Below, in pieces: positions 6,853 to 15,492 of a stretch of DNA of 36,725 nt. The first letter of the stretch is position 1. Every line of letters starts with the position of its first letter. The DNA comes from Anaeromusa acidaminophila DSM 3853 (GTDB lineage: Bacteria > Bacillota > Negativicutes > Anaeromusales > Anaeromusaceae). The stretch lies in NCBI RefSeq assembly GCF_000374545.1, contig NZ_KB894611.1, positions 1 to 36,725 on the forward strand, written 5' to 3'. Position numbers and translations under genes: made by a program. The notes under the pieces were generated by a model. The model was not told the DNA's origin. It saw nothing but the letters and a program-made list of their open reading frames with translations, and did no database searches.

Positions 6853-8037
6853 GTGAAAAATCAAATTCAGCCAAGAGAGCATGATATTAGTACTGTGAAT
6901 CGAAATTTAGCAATGAAAGCAGTCCAAGACTTCATAAAAGTTAAAGCATATACAATTGCTCTTAGAAATGCTGCGATATACGGTTTTCAAGGACCTGAAG
7001 TAGAAGCAATGGTTAATGAACAATTGGTTTTGGGAAGACATTATCAAGAAGTACTGAGCTCAATAAGAAGAGAATTATACTATCTAAACATTGTCCATTT
7101 GTATGATTCCTGGTTTGCATTTCAAGTAATAAAAGCCAATGGAAAGAAAACCATGGTACTTAAACCATTAACTTCAAAAGGCGTTGAAAATATCAAAAAA
7201 GATATTAAGCTTTGTGAAGAACTAACAGGAGAAGAATATTCATTAATTATTCAAGATGATAATAATTTTGACCTGGAAGAAATATCTCGTATAAAAGCAA
7301 AACAGGTATCATTTAGTGAGACCCTTCTAGAAAAGCATTTAGGAATAAAGAGCAGGATAATCGAAGGTGGTCAAGAGGGTTTAAAAAATAATTTAGTGAT
7401 TACTTGGCATGCTTTGGAACGGTGGTGCCAACGAAGCAACATGATTGAAATGGAGATCCAAAAACTGCGAACCAACCCGGACTCTAGGAATGCTGTAATT
7501 GAACAGGTTCGAGAAGCATTTTTAGATGCGCGAAAAATGCACAGGAAAGATAATGTAAATTATTATTTTGACCCCAAAAAACAAATTCATTATGTTGTAA
7601 TAGATAATGTTTTAGTAACCTTATATAAAAATGATTTTGGATTCAATTCCAAAATCAATTCCTATATTACTCAAAATCAATATTTGTATATTAAGAAATT
7701 GGCAAAAGAAACCAATCAAAGTCAATCTAAACTAAATAGAGTCCTTGAAAGACTACACAAGAAAAAGGCTTATCAAGAGGATCGAATAAAAAAAATGGAA
7801 GACTTACTCAACCAGGAAAAGCAGAAGAAATTGTCGATTGAAACGGAAATTCAGACTAATTTCGATTTGAAAAATAGCTTAAACGATAAATTGAGTGCTG
7901 CGGAGAAAACATTATTTAAGCCATGGAAAGTTACTCTAAAAGAAGATCTTATGCAAGATGAGGATAAAATTATATGTCCCGATGAAAAGGAACTCGACAA
8001 AGAACCCGTTCCTAGTTTAGTTGCTGATTTAAACTAG
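6853..8037 (+). CDS. Uncharacterised protein with DUF4258/BrnT-like centre and C-terminal coiled coil
   Basis: About 394 residues. I prefer the GTG at 6853 because AAAGGATG sits about 10 bp upstream; the ATG at 6841 has no spacing from that site. The middle (HALERWCQRS ... VNYYFDPKKQIHYVVIDNVLVTLYKNDFG) has the H-x-x-x-R and late V-x-T-x-Y pattern of DUF4258/BrnT-like small RNase folds. This is a weak visual match, not proof. A strongly charged coiled coil follows (about residues 285-360), then an acidic tail. No signal peptide is seen. It could be an RNA-binding or toxin-derived cytoplasmic protein; function unknown. Confidence 0.6.
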   Translation: MKNQIQPREHDISTVNRNLAMKAVQDFIKVKAYTIALRNAAIYGFQGPEVEAMVNEQLVLGRHYQEVLSSIRRELYYLNIVHLYDSWFAFQVIKANGKKTMVLKPLTSKGVENIKKDIKLCEELTGEEYSLIIQDDNNFDLEEISRIKAKQVSFSETLLEKHLGIKSRIIEGGQEGLKNNLVITWHALERWCQRSNMIEMEIQKLRTNPDSRNAVIEQVREAFLDARKMHRKDNVNYYFDPKKQIHYVVIDNVLVTLYKNDFGFNSKINSYITQNQYLYIKKLAKETNQSQSKLNRVLERLHKKKAYQEDRIKKMEDLLNQEKQKKLSIETEIQTNFDLKNSLNDKLSAAEKTLFKPWKVTLKEDLMQDEDKIICPDEKELDKEPVPSLVADLN

Positions 8038-8078
8038 CTAAACAAAAAATTATTCCTGTCTATAAGGAGGTTTTGCTC

Positions 8079-8273
8079 ATGTTAACACTAAATGTTAAAG
8101 ATACAAAGAAACAATATGTTCAAGTTCATCATATGGCCCTGAATGGTTTAGAAGTAATAACAGAAACCGAACAAGGGGAAGTCAGTCATATTAATAAAGC
8201 TTATCTTGATTATCTTTTTGAAAATGGAATTCAATTACAATCTTCAATTACAATCTCATATTATTCGGGATGA
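8079..8273 (+). CDS. N-terminal fragment of a frameshifted protein
   Basis: A 64-residue frame starting MLTLNVKDTKKQYVQV with AAGGAGG upstream. The last 10 residues (SSITISYYSG) arise from reading through the second copy of a 13-bp tandem duplication at 8230-8255. If one copy is removed, the frame runs without a break into the next ORF and gives one protein of 144 residues. This piece has a short beta-rich pattern and no family I recognise. Whether both pieces are made separately is unknown. Confidence 0.6.
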   Translation: MLTLNVKDTKKQYVQVHHMALNGLEVITETEQGEVSHINKAYLDYLFENGIQLQSSITISYYSG

Positions 8274-8526
8274 AGAAATTGGGGGATTTACGGTTATTTG
8301 TGAGACCATTGAGCTTTATGGTGAAGGTGAAACCATAGATGAAGCAATAGAGGACCTAATTGATACCTCTTTCGATTATTTTAGCTTGTTTCAGGAGGAC
8401 CCAGTGCTTTATTCAAAAATGAATACGGTTATAAAAAATATGGCTATACTGAAATTACTTCGTTGTGTAAGTGATGAAGAGATTCGAACAGTGATGGGGT
8501 TGGATGGTTTAATTAACAAGGAATAA
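8224..8526 (+). CDS. HicB-like C-terminal fragment of the same protein
   Basis: From the ATG at 8224 a 100-residue frame includes GGFTVICETIELYGEGETIDEAIEDL, like the HicB antitoxin core (sheet, then G-x-T-x-x-EA-x-x-x). The ATG lies inside the preceding frame and has no good ribosome binding site, so this is probably the displaced C-terminus of the gene starting at 8079. No HicA toxin is seen beside it. The family match is tentative. Confidence 0.55.
   Translation: MEFNYNLQLQSHIIRDEEIGGFTVICETIELYGEGETIDEAIEDLIDTSFDYFSLFQEDPVLYSKMNTVIKNMAILKLLRCVSDEEIRTVMGLDGLINKE
8230..8255 (+). repeat. 13-bp perfect tandem duplication causing a frameshift
   Basis: TTCAATTACAATC occurs twice in a row (8230-8242 and 8243-8255). 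Because 13 is not a multiple of 3, loss or gain of one copy switches the reading frame. Slippage could make this reversible. Confidence 0.95.
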
Positions 8527-8625
8527 ACCAAAAAAAGAAAGGGCAGCTCTTTTGGAAAATGTTTTGATAGGTCTTATAATTAAATTTGATTTAGTATAAA
8601 TTAAGAAGGGAGTGAAACTGTTCTT

Positions 8626-10335
8626 ATGAAAAGGAAAATGAAACGGAATGTAGCGCTTTCTCTTTGTGCTCTAATTGTATCCTTAAATTGTACACCATCG
8701 TTTGCAAGTGAAAACACAAACCAAGTTGATCAAAGACAAATAGCTACTACTCAAAAAACGACGGGCGCTCAAAAAGCATTAGGGGGAATAAGGAACATTG
8801 CGAATCAAGCGATTGGCGCAATTATGACAGGGAGAGACCCAGGGAAAGTTGCAGAGGCTGCAACAACTGCAGCAAAATATGCAATAATATCAACAGTATT
8901 ATCAGGTATAGTACCCAAAGACTCAATAACTGGCGACCCTATATTTTCTGGTAATAGCCTTGGAACGGTGCTTGATAGTTCAGGAAGTTCTTCCCCTAAT
9001 ACGGCCTCTGTTGAGTTGGACGCTTCAACCGTTGATGTTGGAGGCGTTGCTGGTTCAGGTACGGGCGATCTGACAGGAACAACCGGCGCAGAAGGAAGTG
9101 GTATTTTCTCTGGTGGAAATATGGGAGGTGCTTCTGGAAGCGGGCTAGGTGATCTCTATGGTAATGATGGAACATCATCAAGTCCATTATCAGATTCCAC
9201 ATATTCTCCCAATGGTTCTATTAGTGATTTAACTAATGGTGGTGCTATAAGTGGTTCCTTGGGTGGTGTAGTAGGCGGTATGCAAAATCAAATTAGCAAC
9301 AATGCAGGCTATTCAGTGGCAGTAAATGGGCCTCAATATGTAACCGCAAAAGTAGAAATGGACCCTCCTAATCCTTTGAAAAATAAGCCTTTAAGCATCA
9401 CGGCCAGTTTTGTGACCCTTGCTTTGCCGCCCGGGGCCATGGTTGTTCCAGACCGGACAACTCAAACGGAAACTCTGACATACGACACAGCCGGCACATA
9501 CAGTAAAACGTACTCATTTGGCTATGATTACTACCCGCCGCCGGATTCTCATGGCAATCGTCCACCAACGCAGCACGGAACCGTAACGGTAACGGTTAAA
9601 TTTAATGTGAATGAATTTAGTTCATTCGGTGGTAGCTCAGGAGGTCAGTATGGAGATATCAATAGCGGTGGAGGAACAACAGTTGTTGGTGGGCTAAGCA
9701 GCGGGGGGACTTCCTTGAACGTGTCTGGCTCAAATATGAACGGCAGCGGCGGCTACCAGTTGCCGCAAGATGGTGTTTTATCATCGGCTGCTACGGGATT
9801 GTCATCTGCAGCTAGTGGGTTAAGCAATGCTGCTGGAGGCATTTCAGATGCAATTCGGAGCGTTTTAACCGGCGATATGCCAGTTCCTTGGGGAAAAATG
9901 ACTAGTAGTGTTGAGTCTCCAACATCAAATTCTATTAGCTTAGCTATTCCAGGGTTTGAATCAGTCGGTAATGGCTTATACTCTGTAGCCAGCGGCATTC
10001 AGTCCTTAGTTAATGGAAATAAAACAGATAGGCCAAGCGGTATTGATCCTGCAGAGGTTGCAAAAAATGAAAACGGAGGCAAACTCCAAAGCGATAAAAC
10101 AACGGATCAGGTTCGGCAAGAAAGCGTTTCCACCGGGTCCATGAACAGTATTCTGGAAACAGCTTCAAAGGTGCTTGCGACAAAAGGGATAAATATAAAA
10201 AGTAAGCAAGATCTGGCTAAATTGTATGAAGACTCTCCCTACACTTCTCCGACCGACGCATGGGATATGAACCGCCTGGATCGGTTTGTAAATCTCAAAG
10301 CCAATACCACAAATGTTGTTGTGGCCAAAAACTAA
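8626..10335 (+). CDS. Secreted Gly/Ser-rich protein, paralogue of the 821-residue protein
   Basis: A 569-residue protein with a signal peptide (basic MKRKMKR, hydrophobic core, cleavage near SFA-SE at about 27). Residues 100-215 and 335-375 are rich in G, S and T. A central domain (about 230-390) carries MDPPNPLK, then FNVNEFSSFG, then GGYQLPQDGV; the same landmarks recur in order in the protein at 11501. The two thus share a domain of unknown function. Alanine/serine repeats near residue 388-410 suggest a helical segment. No membrane anchor or LPXTG is seen. It is probably periplasmic or surface exposed; role unknown. Confidence 0.75.
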   Translation: MKRKMKRNVALSLCALIVSLNCTPSFASENTNQVDQRQIATTQKTTGAQKALGGIRNIANQAIGAIMTGRDPGKVAEAATTAAKYAIISTVLSGIVPKDSITGDPIFSGNSLGTVLDSSGSSSPNTASVELDASTVDVGGVAGSGTGDLTGTTGAEGSGIFSGGNMGGASGSGLGDLYGNDGTSSSPLSDSTYSPNGSISDLTNGGAISGSLGGVVGGMQNQISNNAGYSVAVNGPQYVTAKVEMDPPNPLKNKPLSITASFVTLALPPGAMVVPDRTTQTETLTYDTAGTYSKTYSFGYDYYPPPDSHGNRPPTQHGTVTVTVKFNVNEFSSFGGSSGGQYGDINSGGGTTVVGGLSSGGTSLNVSGSNMNGSGGYQLPQDGVLSSAATGLSSAASGLSNAAGGISDAIRSVLTGDMPVPWGKMTSSVESPTSNSISLAIPGFESVGNGLYSVASGIQSLVNGNKTDRPSGIDPAEVAKNENGGKLQSDKTTDQVRQESVSTGSMNSILETASKVLATKGINIKSKQDLAKLYEDSPYTSPTDAWDMNRLDRFVNLKANTTNVVVAKN

Positions 10336-10354
10336 AAAAAAATAAAGAAAATGC

Positions 10355-10415
10355 GTGCAATATCGCTAACGATATGATATAATAAAAATAAAAGTATCGT
10401 TAGCGATATTTTTTT
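10355..10415 (+). promoter_or_regulatory. Extended -10 promoter flanked by a perfect 16-bp inverted repeat
   Basis: TGATATAAT (10375-10383) is an extended -10 box. Perfect 16-bp inverted arms lie on each side (10359-10374 and 10395-10410), and each arm is itself nearly palindromic (TATCGNTANCGATA). This suggests two operator sites for a repressor of the M48 gene. The T-run after the second arm means it could also act as a weak terminator for the upstream gene. Confidence 0.65.
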
Positions 10416-10430
10416 AAGGAGGAGTAAAAC

Positions 10431-11402
10431 ATGCTTCAAAAAGCAATCATTCTTGTGTTTTTGGTAGTTTTATCAATCAATACAAGTCATGGCGAATGCT
10501 ATATTTTTGCAAGTGATGCTGTTGAAGTTCAAGAAGGAGATAATTTTTATTTAAATTATAAGGACGCAACATATTCTGATCCACACGTATCGAGTATATT
10601 TAGAAAATTACTTAATGCAATGGAGACAAGTCGTTCCAAATCATATATGGTTCGTGTATATAAAAATAACGTAATGAATGCTTTTTGCGGGCCTGACGCA
10701 CAAGTATATATTTATTCACCTATTGCTGATTTACCGGATGATTGTATTGCCGGGGTTATGGCTCATGAGTTGGGGCATAATGAAAAGAAACACTGGCAGA
10801 ACGCATATGAACGCGTTATGCTTCAACAAATTGGAATAGCTGGACTAGCCCTCAAGGGTGGTGTTACCGGATTAGGGCTGCAATTAGCCGATACGGCAAC
10901 AAAAGCACTCTTCTTCAGAGGGTATGGTTTCGAAAAGGAATGGGAAGCTGATAATTATGGATTTGACCTTCTTATAAGAACCGAATACAATCCAATGGGT
11001 TTAGCTCTCTTTTTACATGAAGTTGATAAACCAGAATACCAATCACCTAATACCACCGCAGAATTTATCAATCCACATCCTCAAACCGCAAAGCGAATCG
11101 TAAATCAAACCAATCGACTTGCCGAATGGACGAGTGGAAAAGTGGTTGTGGAGCCGCTTACCGGAGCTTTTACAATCAATAAAGTTCCCATTTTAACTCC
11201 TGTTCGTAGACAAGACGGTTTTACTACGGCTGGGGAACTAGCCTCTAGAGTAGTAAAAAAGAATTTAATTTTATTAGCAAAAGATGGAACTATCTACGAT
11301 AAAAAGGGCGCTATTCTTTATCTAGAAGGGTGGAGTACAAAACCGTTTGATGATGTAGTTGCATCCTTAACGGTTGCAGGCTTTACGGTTGAAACGGAAT
11401 AA
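10431..11402 (+). CDS. Exported M48-family zinc metallopeptidase
   Basis: A 323-residue protein with a signal peptide (MLQKAIILVFLVVLSINTSHGE). The zinc site is complete: VMAHELGHNEKKHW supplies HExxH, and EKEWEADNYGFDLL supplies the third ligand glutamate, as in periplasmic M48 peptidases (BepA/LoiP type). HPQTAKRI is the usual helix after the active site. About 90 residues after the peptidase domain resemble a small extra domain. AAGGAGG lies 9 bp upstream, and the promoter has two operator-like palindromes. It sits between two related secreted proteins, so a role in their maturation or quality control is plausible but only inferred. Confidence 0.88.
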   Translation: MLQKAIILVFLVVLSINTSHGECYIFASDAVEVQEGDNFYLNYKDATYSDPHVSSIFRKLLNAMETSRSKSYMVRVYKNNVMNAFCGPDAQVYIYSPIADLPDDCIAGVMAHELGHNEKKHWQNAYERVMLQQIGIAGLALKGGVTGLGLQLADTATKALFFRGYGFEKEWEADNYGFDLLIRTEYNPMGLALFLHEVDKPEYQSPNTTAEFINPHPQTAKRIVNQTNRLAEWTSGKVVVEPLTGAFTINKVPILTPVRRQDGFTTAGELASRVVKKNLILLAKDGTIYDKKGAILYLEGWSTKPFDDVVASLTVAGFTVETE

Positions 11403-11410
11403 TTACCAGA

Positions 11411-11445
11411 AGAGTTCTCGCAAATGCGAGAGCTCTTTTTGTTTT
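11411..11445 (+). terminator. Intrinsic terminator after the M48 gene
   Basis: AGAGTTCTCGC (11411-11421) pairs with GCGAGAGCTCT (11426-11436), followed by TTTTTGTTTT. Confidence 0.85.
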
Positions 11446-11500
11446 AAGTAAAATGCAATGTACAATTAGTATGAAAACCTATATATGGGGAGGTTAAATC

Positions 11501-13966
11501 ATGAAACTTAAGCAGATTTTATCGGCAGTTGCAAGCCTTGCTATACTAACATTTAGTGGCACCGCAGGAGCATCGTTTTATCCCTATCAGCAAACGAATG
11601 GTACGTTGACTCTGCCTAATTTCTTTACGGGAGGAAACATAAATATACCTACAGGGTATGGCGCTTCACTAGATCCGTATAATCCAGGACAAATAGCTAA
11701 TATATATAAAGCTGCCATGGTTTCGCAGGTCTTACAGAACATATTTAAGCCTTCTGGAAACGGAACTGGTGATGTTGCTGTGTCAGGAGCAACTAACGGT
11801 CAAGAGGTTGTATTAAAACAAGAAGGAAATGCCATATATAGTGATAGCCATAAAACAAGTGACGTATGGATGCATATGCCTAGCGGCTGGGATCAGTCCA
11901 AGGGTTATGTTAGATGGTCACTTTCAGTAGACCCTCCCCACCCGATTGAATCGTCATCAGAACAGCCCCACAAAATTCGAGCAAGAATTGGTATTGCACA
12001 AGCGTCTAATACGCGAGTAATTATAAAGGTTGGGGGAAAGCAAGTCGAAGCAAATCAATATTTTGTATTAGATGAAAACCCAAAGTTCGGAGTCTACCAA
12101 GATTTAGCCATGAATCAAGCTGTGATTGATGTATATAATTCAGCCGGACAAAGGATTGGGGCAGCCTCATTTTTTATCAACTATAAAGTTAACAAGTTTG
12201 CTTCTTTCGGAGCCAATGCTGAAGGGCAAAATTCAGAAACGTATCAAGAGATTAAGCCGGGAACCGTTTCTTCTGCGTTAGCTAACTCAGACGCTTATTT
12301 GAAAAACAGCAACTCCAAATTTGGTGGTTATGAAGTTCCCTTAGATGGTGTAGAAGTTACATCGGTTTCGGATGGGAAAATGACCGTGAAAGATGCCGAT
12401 GGTAAAGAAATGGTTGTTCAGACCAATAAGAGAACCGGTGATATGTTTAAAGTAGGGGATAAGGTGTTTATATCGGGGAAACTCGAGAAGGCACCCGATG
12501 GGAGTTATTTTATCGATGCAAACTCCATTAGCGCGGAAAAAATCAAAAGCGCAGTCTCTGGTACGGGGGTAAACGGAAAACCCTCTGAAAAAGATTTTAA
12601 AAAGGGCAATGCGGACTTTCTTCAAGGAATATTAGACCAAGGGAAAGCGGATCAAGACCGACTTGCAAAATTAAAAGATAATGCACAAGCAAGCCTTACG
12701 GCGCCCATGATGGGCGGTGGTGGCGTGTCTGGCGGCGGTGGAGGGGGCGGTGTGCGTTCCCCAGGAGCAAATCCCAATAACCCTAACCAATCGGTAGGGG
12801 ACGTTATTAACGACTTAAAGAATGGTAATACGGATGGGATTACAAAAAAAGTAAGCAACTTGTTTGGCTTTAATCTAAATGATTATCTTGCAACAGGGGC
12901 TTCTGAAAGCGGAGTTCGAGGTGCAGTTATGGTCTTAGGGGTTATCTTAGGGGCAGCAGCAGTAGTAATTTTTTCTCCTGCAGGCCTGGCTGCCGGTTTA
13001 AGCGCCCTTTTAATTGGGGGAGGGTTAACCCTGGCATGGGCATTAGTCGGCCTTGTAACAGGAAATACGGAGGATTTACAGTCCCTTGGAAACTTCCTTC
13101 TTCACCCTATCTCCAACATGACTGCATTTTTTGAACAGGACCCCATTACGGCAGGGACAATGGTTATAACTGCAGCGGTTCTTCAAAAGTTCGGCAAGTT
13201 CATTCCGCCGTTAATTTCTCAAAAAATGATGAGCCTTGTTGAAGCGGCTAGAGGTACATTTGTTCCAACGGCAATCCGTAATGCCATGTTATCAATAGGA
13301 AATTATACGGCTGATATTAGTCTTGGCTTTTCGCAGCGGTTGGCGGCAAAAGGACTTTTTGAAAGCTTTATTCGTAATAGTGCATTAGGGGCAAAATTAG
13401 GGGAAATCGCCTATTCTAGAGCGATTGCAAAAGATTTATTTACCAATTTTGCGGGAAAACCGCAAAGTGAATTCATGCAGAACTTTCAAAATCTGATTCC
13501 GGCTCTTAGAAATAATTCTATTTGGGATCATGCGAGTGATATTTATGCCGATTTAATTGCAAAAAAGATTCCAAACTATGCATCCGTAAACAAAGTAATT
13601 AACTATTTAAAAGAGGCACAACCAAATGCGGTTAATATCATCAGCGAAAGTGGAGCCGAATTAAAAGCATTTACAGGAAGAGACAAACTGAGCGACGCCG
13701 TGAATTCCATTTTAAGAAATCAAAAAGCGCCCCAGGACATGGTGCCTATTGCAAAAAATGTCCGTGTGGCAATGCTGCAAGATGATTCGTATCGAATTTT
13801 GAGCAATATTGAATCAGACGTTTCCTATGGTATGTTTAAAAACGGAGGCAAGGAAGTATTAGTTAAGCCGGTGCCTGTGTTTGAACGGCCCGGGATAACG
13901 GCTACCCAGGGAGTGGCCAACGGGGAAGTATTTAAAGACATTCGAGATTTGCTAAATTCCAAATAG
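11501..13966 (+). CDS. Large secreted protein with shared domain, OB-like fold and glycine-rich hydrophobic segment
   Basis: An 821-residue protein with a signal peptide (cleavage near residue 24). Landmarks VDPPHPIE (143), YKVNKFASFG (228) and GGYEVPLDGV (275) match the 569-residue paralogue. Residues 283-345 look like an OB-fold (VTSVSDGKMTVKDADGKE, then KVGDKVFISGKL). A glycine linker (404-417) leads to a strongly hydrophobic, glycine/alanine-rich stretch at 473-520 that could be a membrane hairpin. The C-terminal 300 residues are helical and unrecognised. It could be a membrane-active exported effector or an envelope structural protein; I see no nuclease or other toxin motif. GGGGAGG lies before the ATG. 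Confidence 0.75.
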   Translation: MKLKQILSAVASLAILTFSGTAGASFYPYQQTNGTLTLPNFFTGGNINIPTGYGASLDPYNPGQIANIYKAAMVSQVLQNIFKPSGNGTGDVAVSGATNGQEVVLKQEGNAIYSDSHKTSDVWMHMPSGWDQSKGYVRWSLSVDPPHPIESSSEQPHKIRARIGIAQASNTRVIIKVGGKQVEANQYFVLDENPKFGVYQDLAMNQAVIDVYNSAGQRIGAASFFINYKVNKFASFGANAEGQNSETYQEIKPGTVSSALANSDAYLKNSNSKFGGYEVPLDGVEVTSVSDGKMTVKDADGKEMVVQTNKRTGDMFKVGDKVFISGKLEKAPDGSYFIDANSISAEKIKSAVSGTGVNGKPSEKDFKKGNADFLQGILDQGKADQDRLAKLKDNAQASLTAPMMGGGGVSGGGGGGGVRSPGANPNNPNQSVGDVINDLKNGNTDGITKKVSNLFGFNLNDYLATGASESGVRGAVMVLGVILGAAAVVIFSPAGLAAGLSALLIGGGLTLAWALVGLVTGNTEDLQSLGNFLLHPISNMTAFFEQDPITAGTMVITAAVLQKFGKFIPPLISQKMMSLVEAARGTFVPTAIRNAMLSIGNYTADISLGFSQRLAAKGLFESFIRNSALGAKLGEIAYSRAIAKDLFTNFAGKPQSEFMQNFQNLIPALRNNSIWDHASDIYADLIAKKIPNYASVNKVINYLKEAQPNAVNIISESGAELKAFTGRDKLSDAVNSILRNQKAPQDMVPIAKNVRVAMLQDDSYRILSNIESDVSYGMFKNGGKEVLVKPVPVFERPGITATQGVANGEVFKDIRDLLNSK

Positions 13967-14006
13967 AAAAGAGCAAGGCGCCGCATTGGCAGCCTTGCTC
14001 TTTTCT
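13965..14006. terminator. Bidirectional terminator between convergent genes
   Basis: A 15-bp perfect stem (13965-13979 with 13992-14006) overlaps the stop codons of both convergent genes and has A- and T-rich outer arms. Confidence 0.9.
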
Positions 14007-14631
14007 ATTTCTGGATATTCTCCAGTAGGTATCGCTTCATACGTTCCGTAAAATCCCATAGCTCATGGAGTACATTATCAGCGAGCTTTGGATCTTCAAA
14101 AATGTCCAAACATTGGATTCGGTCTGTTCGACGGGTCATTGCGCTTTGGATGTTGTTCATTACGTCTGGAGAAACGTTCAAATGGCCTTCGTCATAGGCG
14201 CTTCCCAGTTTCTCAAATACGTCATAGCAATCGTTAATGCTATCCTGACATATTTCCGAGAACGCGTCTTTCTGCTGCCATTTTTGCGGAGGGGCTAACG
14301 GTACCGGAGGCGGTGCTGCAGGCGATGAATTGGTCTGGTTATAGCCCAATCGTTCATTGACATATCGCCATACTTCGCCTCTCGTTTTACCTAATCCATA
14401 TTCCAGTAGATGAAATTGGTCCCCACATACCCCGCAAGAGTGGCATTTGAAGAAGTTTTTTTCCAAGTTAATATACATGGAAGGATTTTGGTCGCCATTT
14501 TGATGATTCTGCGCAGACATAACACAGCGACAACGGACCTCTGTTCCTTTTTGGCCGACAATTTCTAATTGAAGGTCGGCCAGAGCATCACTGATACTGT
14601 ACAGAGCTTTTAAATCCTTAAATAGTATCAT
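14005..14631 (-). CDS. DnaG-type (CHC2) zinc-finger protein
   Basis: A 208-residue protein. C34/C36, H43 and C63/C66 with DQNPSMYINLEKNFFKCHSC and GVCGDQFHLL match the N-terminal zinc-binding domain of DnaG primases. The TOPRIM catalytic domain is absent: after about residue 95 there is a proline-rich linker and a helical C-terminus. Isolated CHC2 proteins occur on plasmids and phages, where they bind DNA in replication or transfer. Here it lies alone, convergent with the 821-residue gene and downstream of its own AGGAGGAAT ribosome binding site. Role in plasmid replication is an inference. Confidence 0.8.
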   Translation of the reverse strand: MILFKDLKALYSISDALADLQLEIVGQKGTEVRCRCVMSAQNHQNGDQNPSMYINLEKNFFKCHSCGVCGDQFHLLEYGLGKTRGEVWRYVNERLGYNQTNSSPAAPPPVPLAPPQKWQQKDAFSEICQDSINDCYDVFEKLGSAYDEGHLNVSPDVMNNIQSAMTRRTDRIQCLDIFEDPKLADNVLHELWDFTERMKRYLLENIQK

Positions 14632-14716
14632 ATTATTCCTCCTTAAGCCTAAAAGGCATATTGTAGTTTATAAGCTAATTGTATCGGTAAATTTCTATTG
14701 ATTCAAAACAGTGGAA

Positions 14717-14739
14717 AAGCCCGCCAATTTGGCGGGCTT
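14717..14739 (-). terminator. Terminator of the second M48 gene
   Basis: AAGCCCGCC pairs with GGCGGGCTT around a short loop; on the - strand the stem is followed by TTTTCC. It lies directly after the stop at 14750. Confidence 0.85.
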
Positions 14740-14749
14740 AATCAATCTA

Positions 14750-15445
14750 TTATGGCTTTAGGTGGAGAAGTTCTTCTTGCTTATCGGCTCTGTTTTTTAA
14801 AGAAGGGTGTCCATCTGCTTCGTCCATGCTTTGGCTATCTTGTAATAATCTTTGAAATAGCTTTAAGCCTGCTTTTGGATTGAATTTGGCTTTTTTTACT
14901 AATCTAAGAGAAAACGCATCGGCCCAATATTCGCGTTCCACCCCATAGCCAGAAGTAATAACGGCGGCGCCGGCAATGTTTTTAAACCGTTCCATTTGGG
15001 CTGCCGAAGTGGGTCCAAAAGCTTTGCCTAATTCTTGCTGAATGTACCGATTAGCAGCCCAAAGAAAATCGCCATGTTCCTGATGCCCTATCTCATGGGC
15101 GATAACGAAAGCGAGTTCATCTTGATTTTGCACGTAGTTGATTAGGCCTTTTGTAACATAGATCCTACCATTAGGGAAGGAAAAGGCGTTGATATCATTT
15201 CGTTTAACCAGCGTTACTGTATAGGGTTGGTTTTTATTGCCTAGGGCCTTAAGCAAGCGTTTAGACGTTTTTTGCAATGCATCAACAGAAGGGCCGATTT
15301 CGATGAGTTGCCAATTCATTTCAAACTGACTTGAAAGCAGCTGTCCTTGTTGGAATTCATACGCCTTATCTAAGTTTGGAAGAGGAGCGGCACTAACCGG
15401 GGAGAGGTAAAGAAGAAAGAGTAGGGAGAATAGCCACTTCATCAT
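14750..15445 (-). CDS. Second exported M48-family zinc metallopeptidase
   Basis: A 231-residue protein with a signal peptide (MMKWLFSLLFLLYLSPVSAA). FVIAHEIGHQEHGD holds HExxH and EREYWADAFSLRLV the third ligand; GHPSLKNRADK is the late conserved segment. It is a compact single-domain BepA/LoiP-type peptidase, likely acting in the periplasm on misassembled outer-membrane proteins. It follows the 846-residue beta-barrel gene on the same strand. Between them a 14-bp hairpin (15456-15485) holds GGAGG in its 3' arm, so translation of this gene may be limited by that structure. Two adjacent ATG codons can start it. Confidence 0.9.
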   Translation of the reverse strand: MMKWLFSLLFLLYLSPVSAAPLPNLDKAYEFQQGQLLSSQFEMNWQLIEIGPSVDALQKTSKRLLKALGNKNQPYTVTLVKRNDINAFSFPNGRIYVTKGLINYVQNQDELAFVIAHEIGHQEHGDFLWAANRYIQQELGKAFGPTSAAQMERFKNIAGAAVITSGYGVEREYWADAFSLRLVKKAKFNPKAGLKLFQRLLQDSQSMDEADGHPSLKNRADKQEELLHLKP

Positions 15446-15455
15446 GGTTGTTTTA

Positions 15456-15485
15456 TGAAAGCCTCCACAAATGTGGAGGCTTTCA
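15456..15485 (-). promoter_or_regulatory. Intercistronic hairpin masking a ribosome binding site
   Basis: TGAAAGCCTCCACA pairs with TGTGGAGGCTTTCA around a 2-base centre. On the - strand no T-run follows, and the only GGAGG for the M48 gene lies in its 3' arm. It may be a weak terminator, a processing site or a translational control. Confidence 0.5.
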
Positions 15486-15492
15486 TTCCTTT

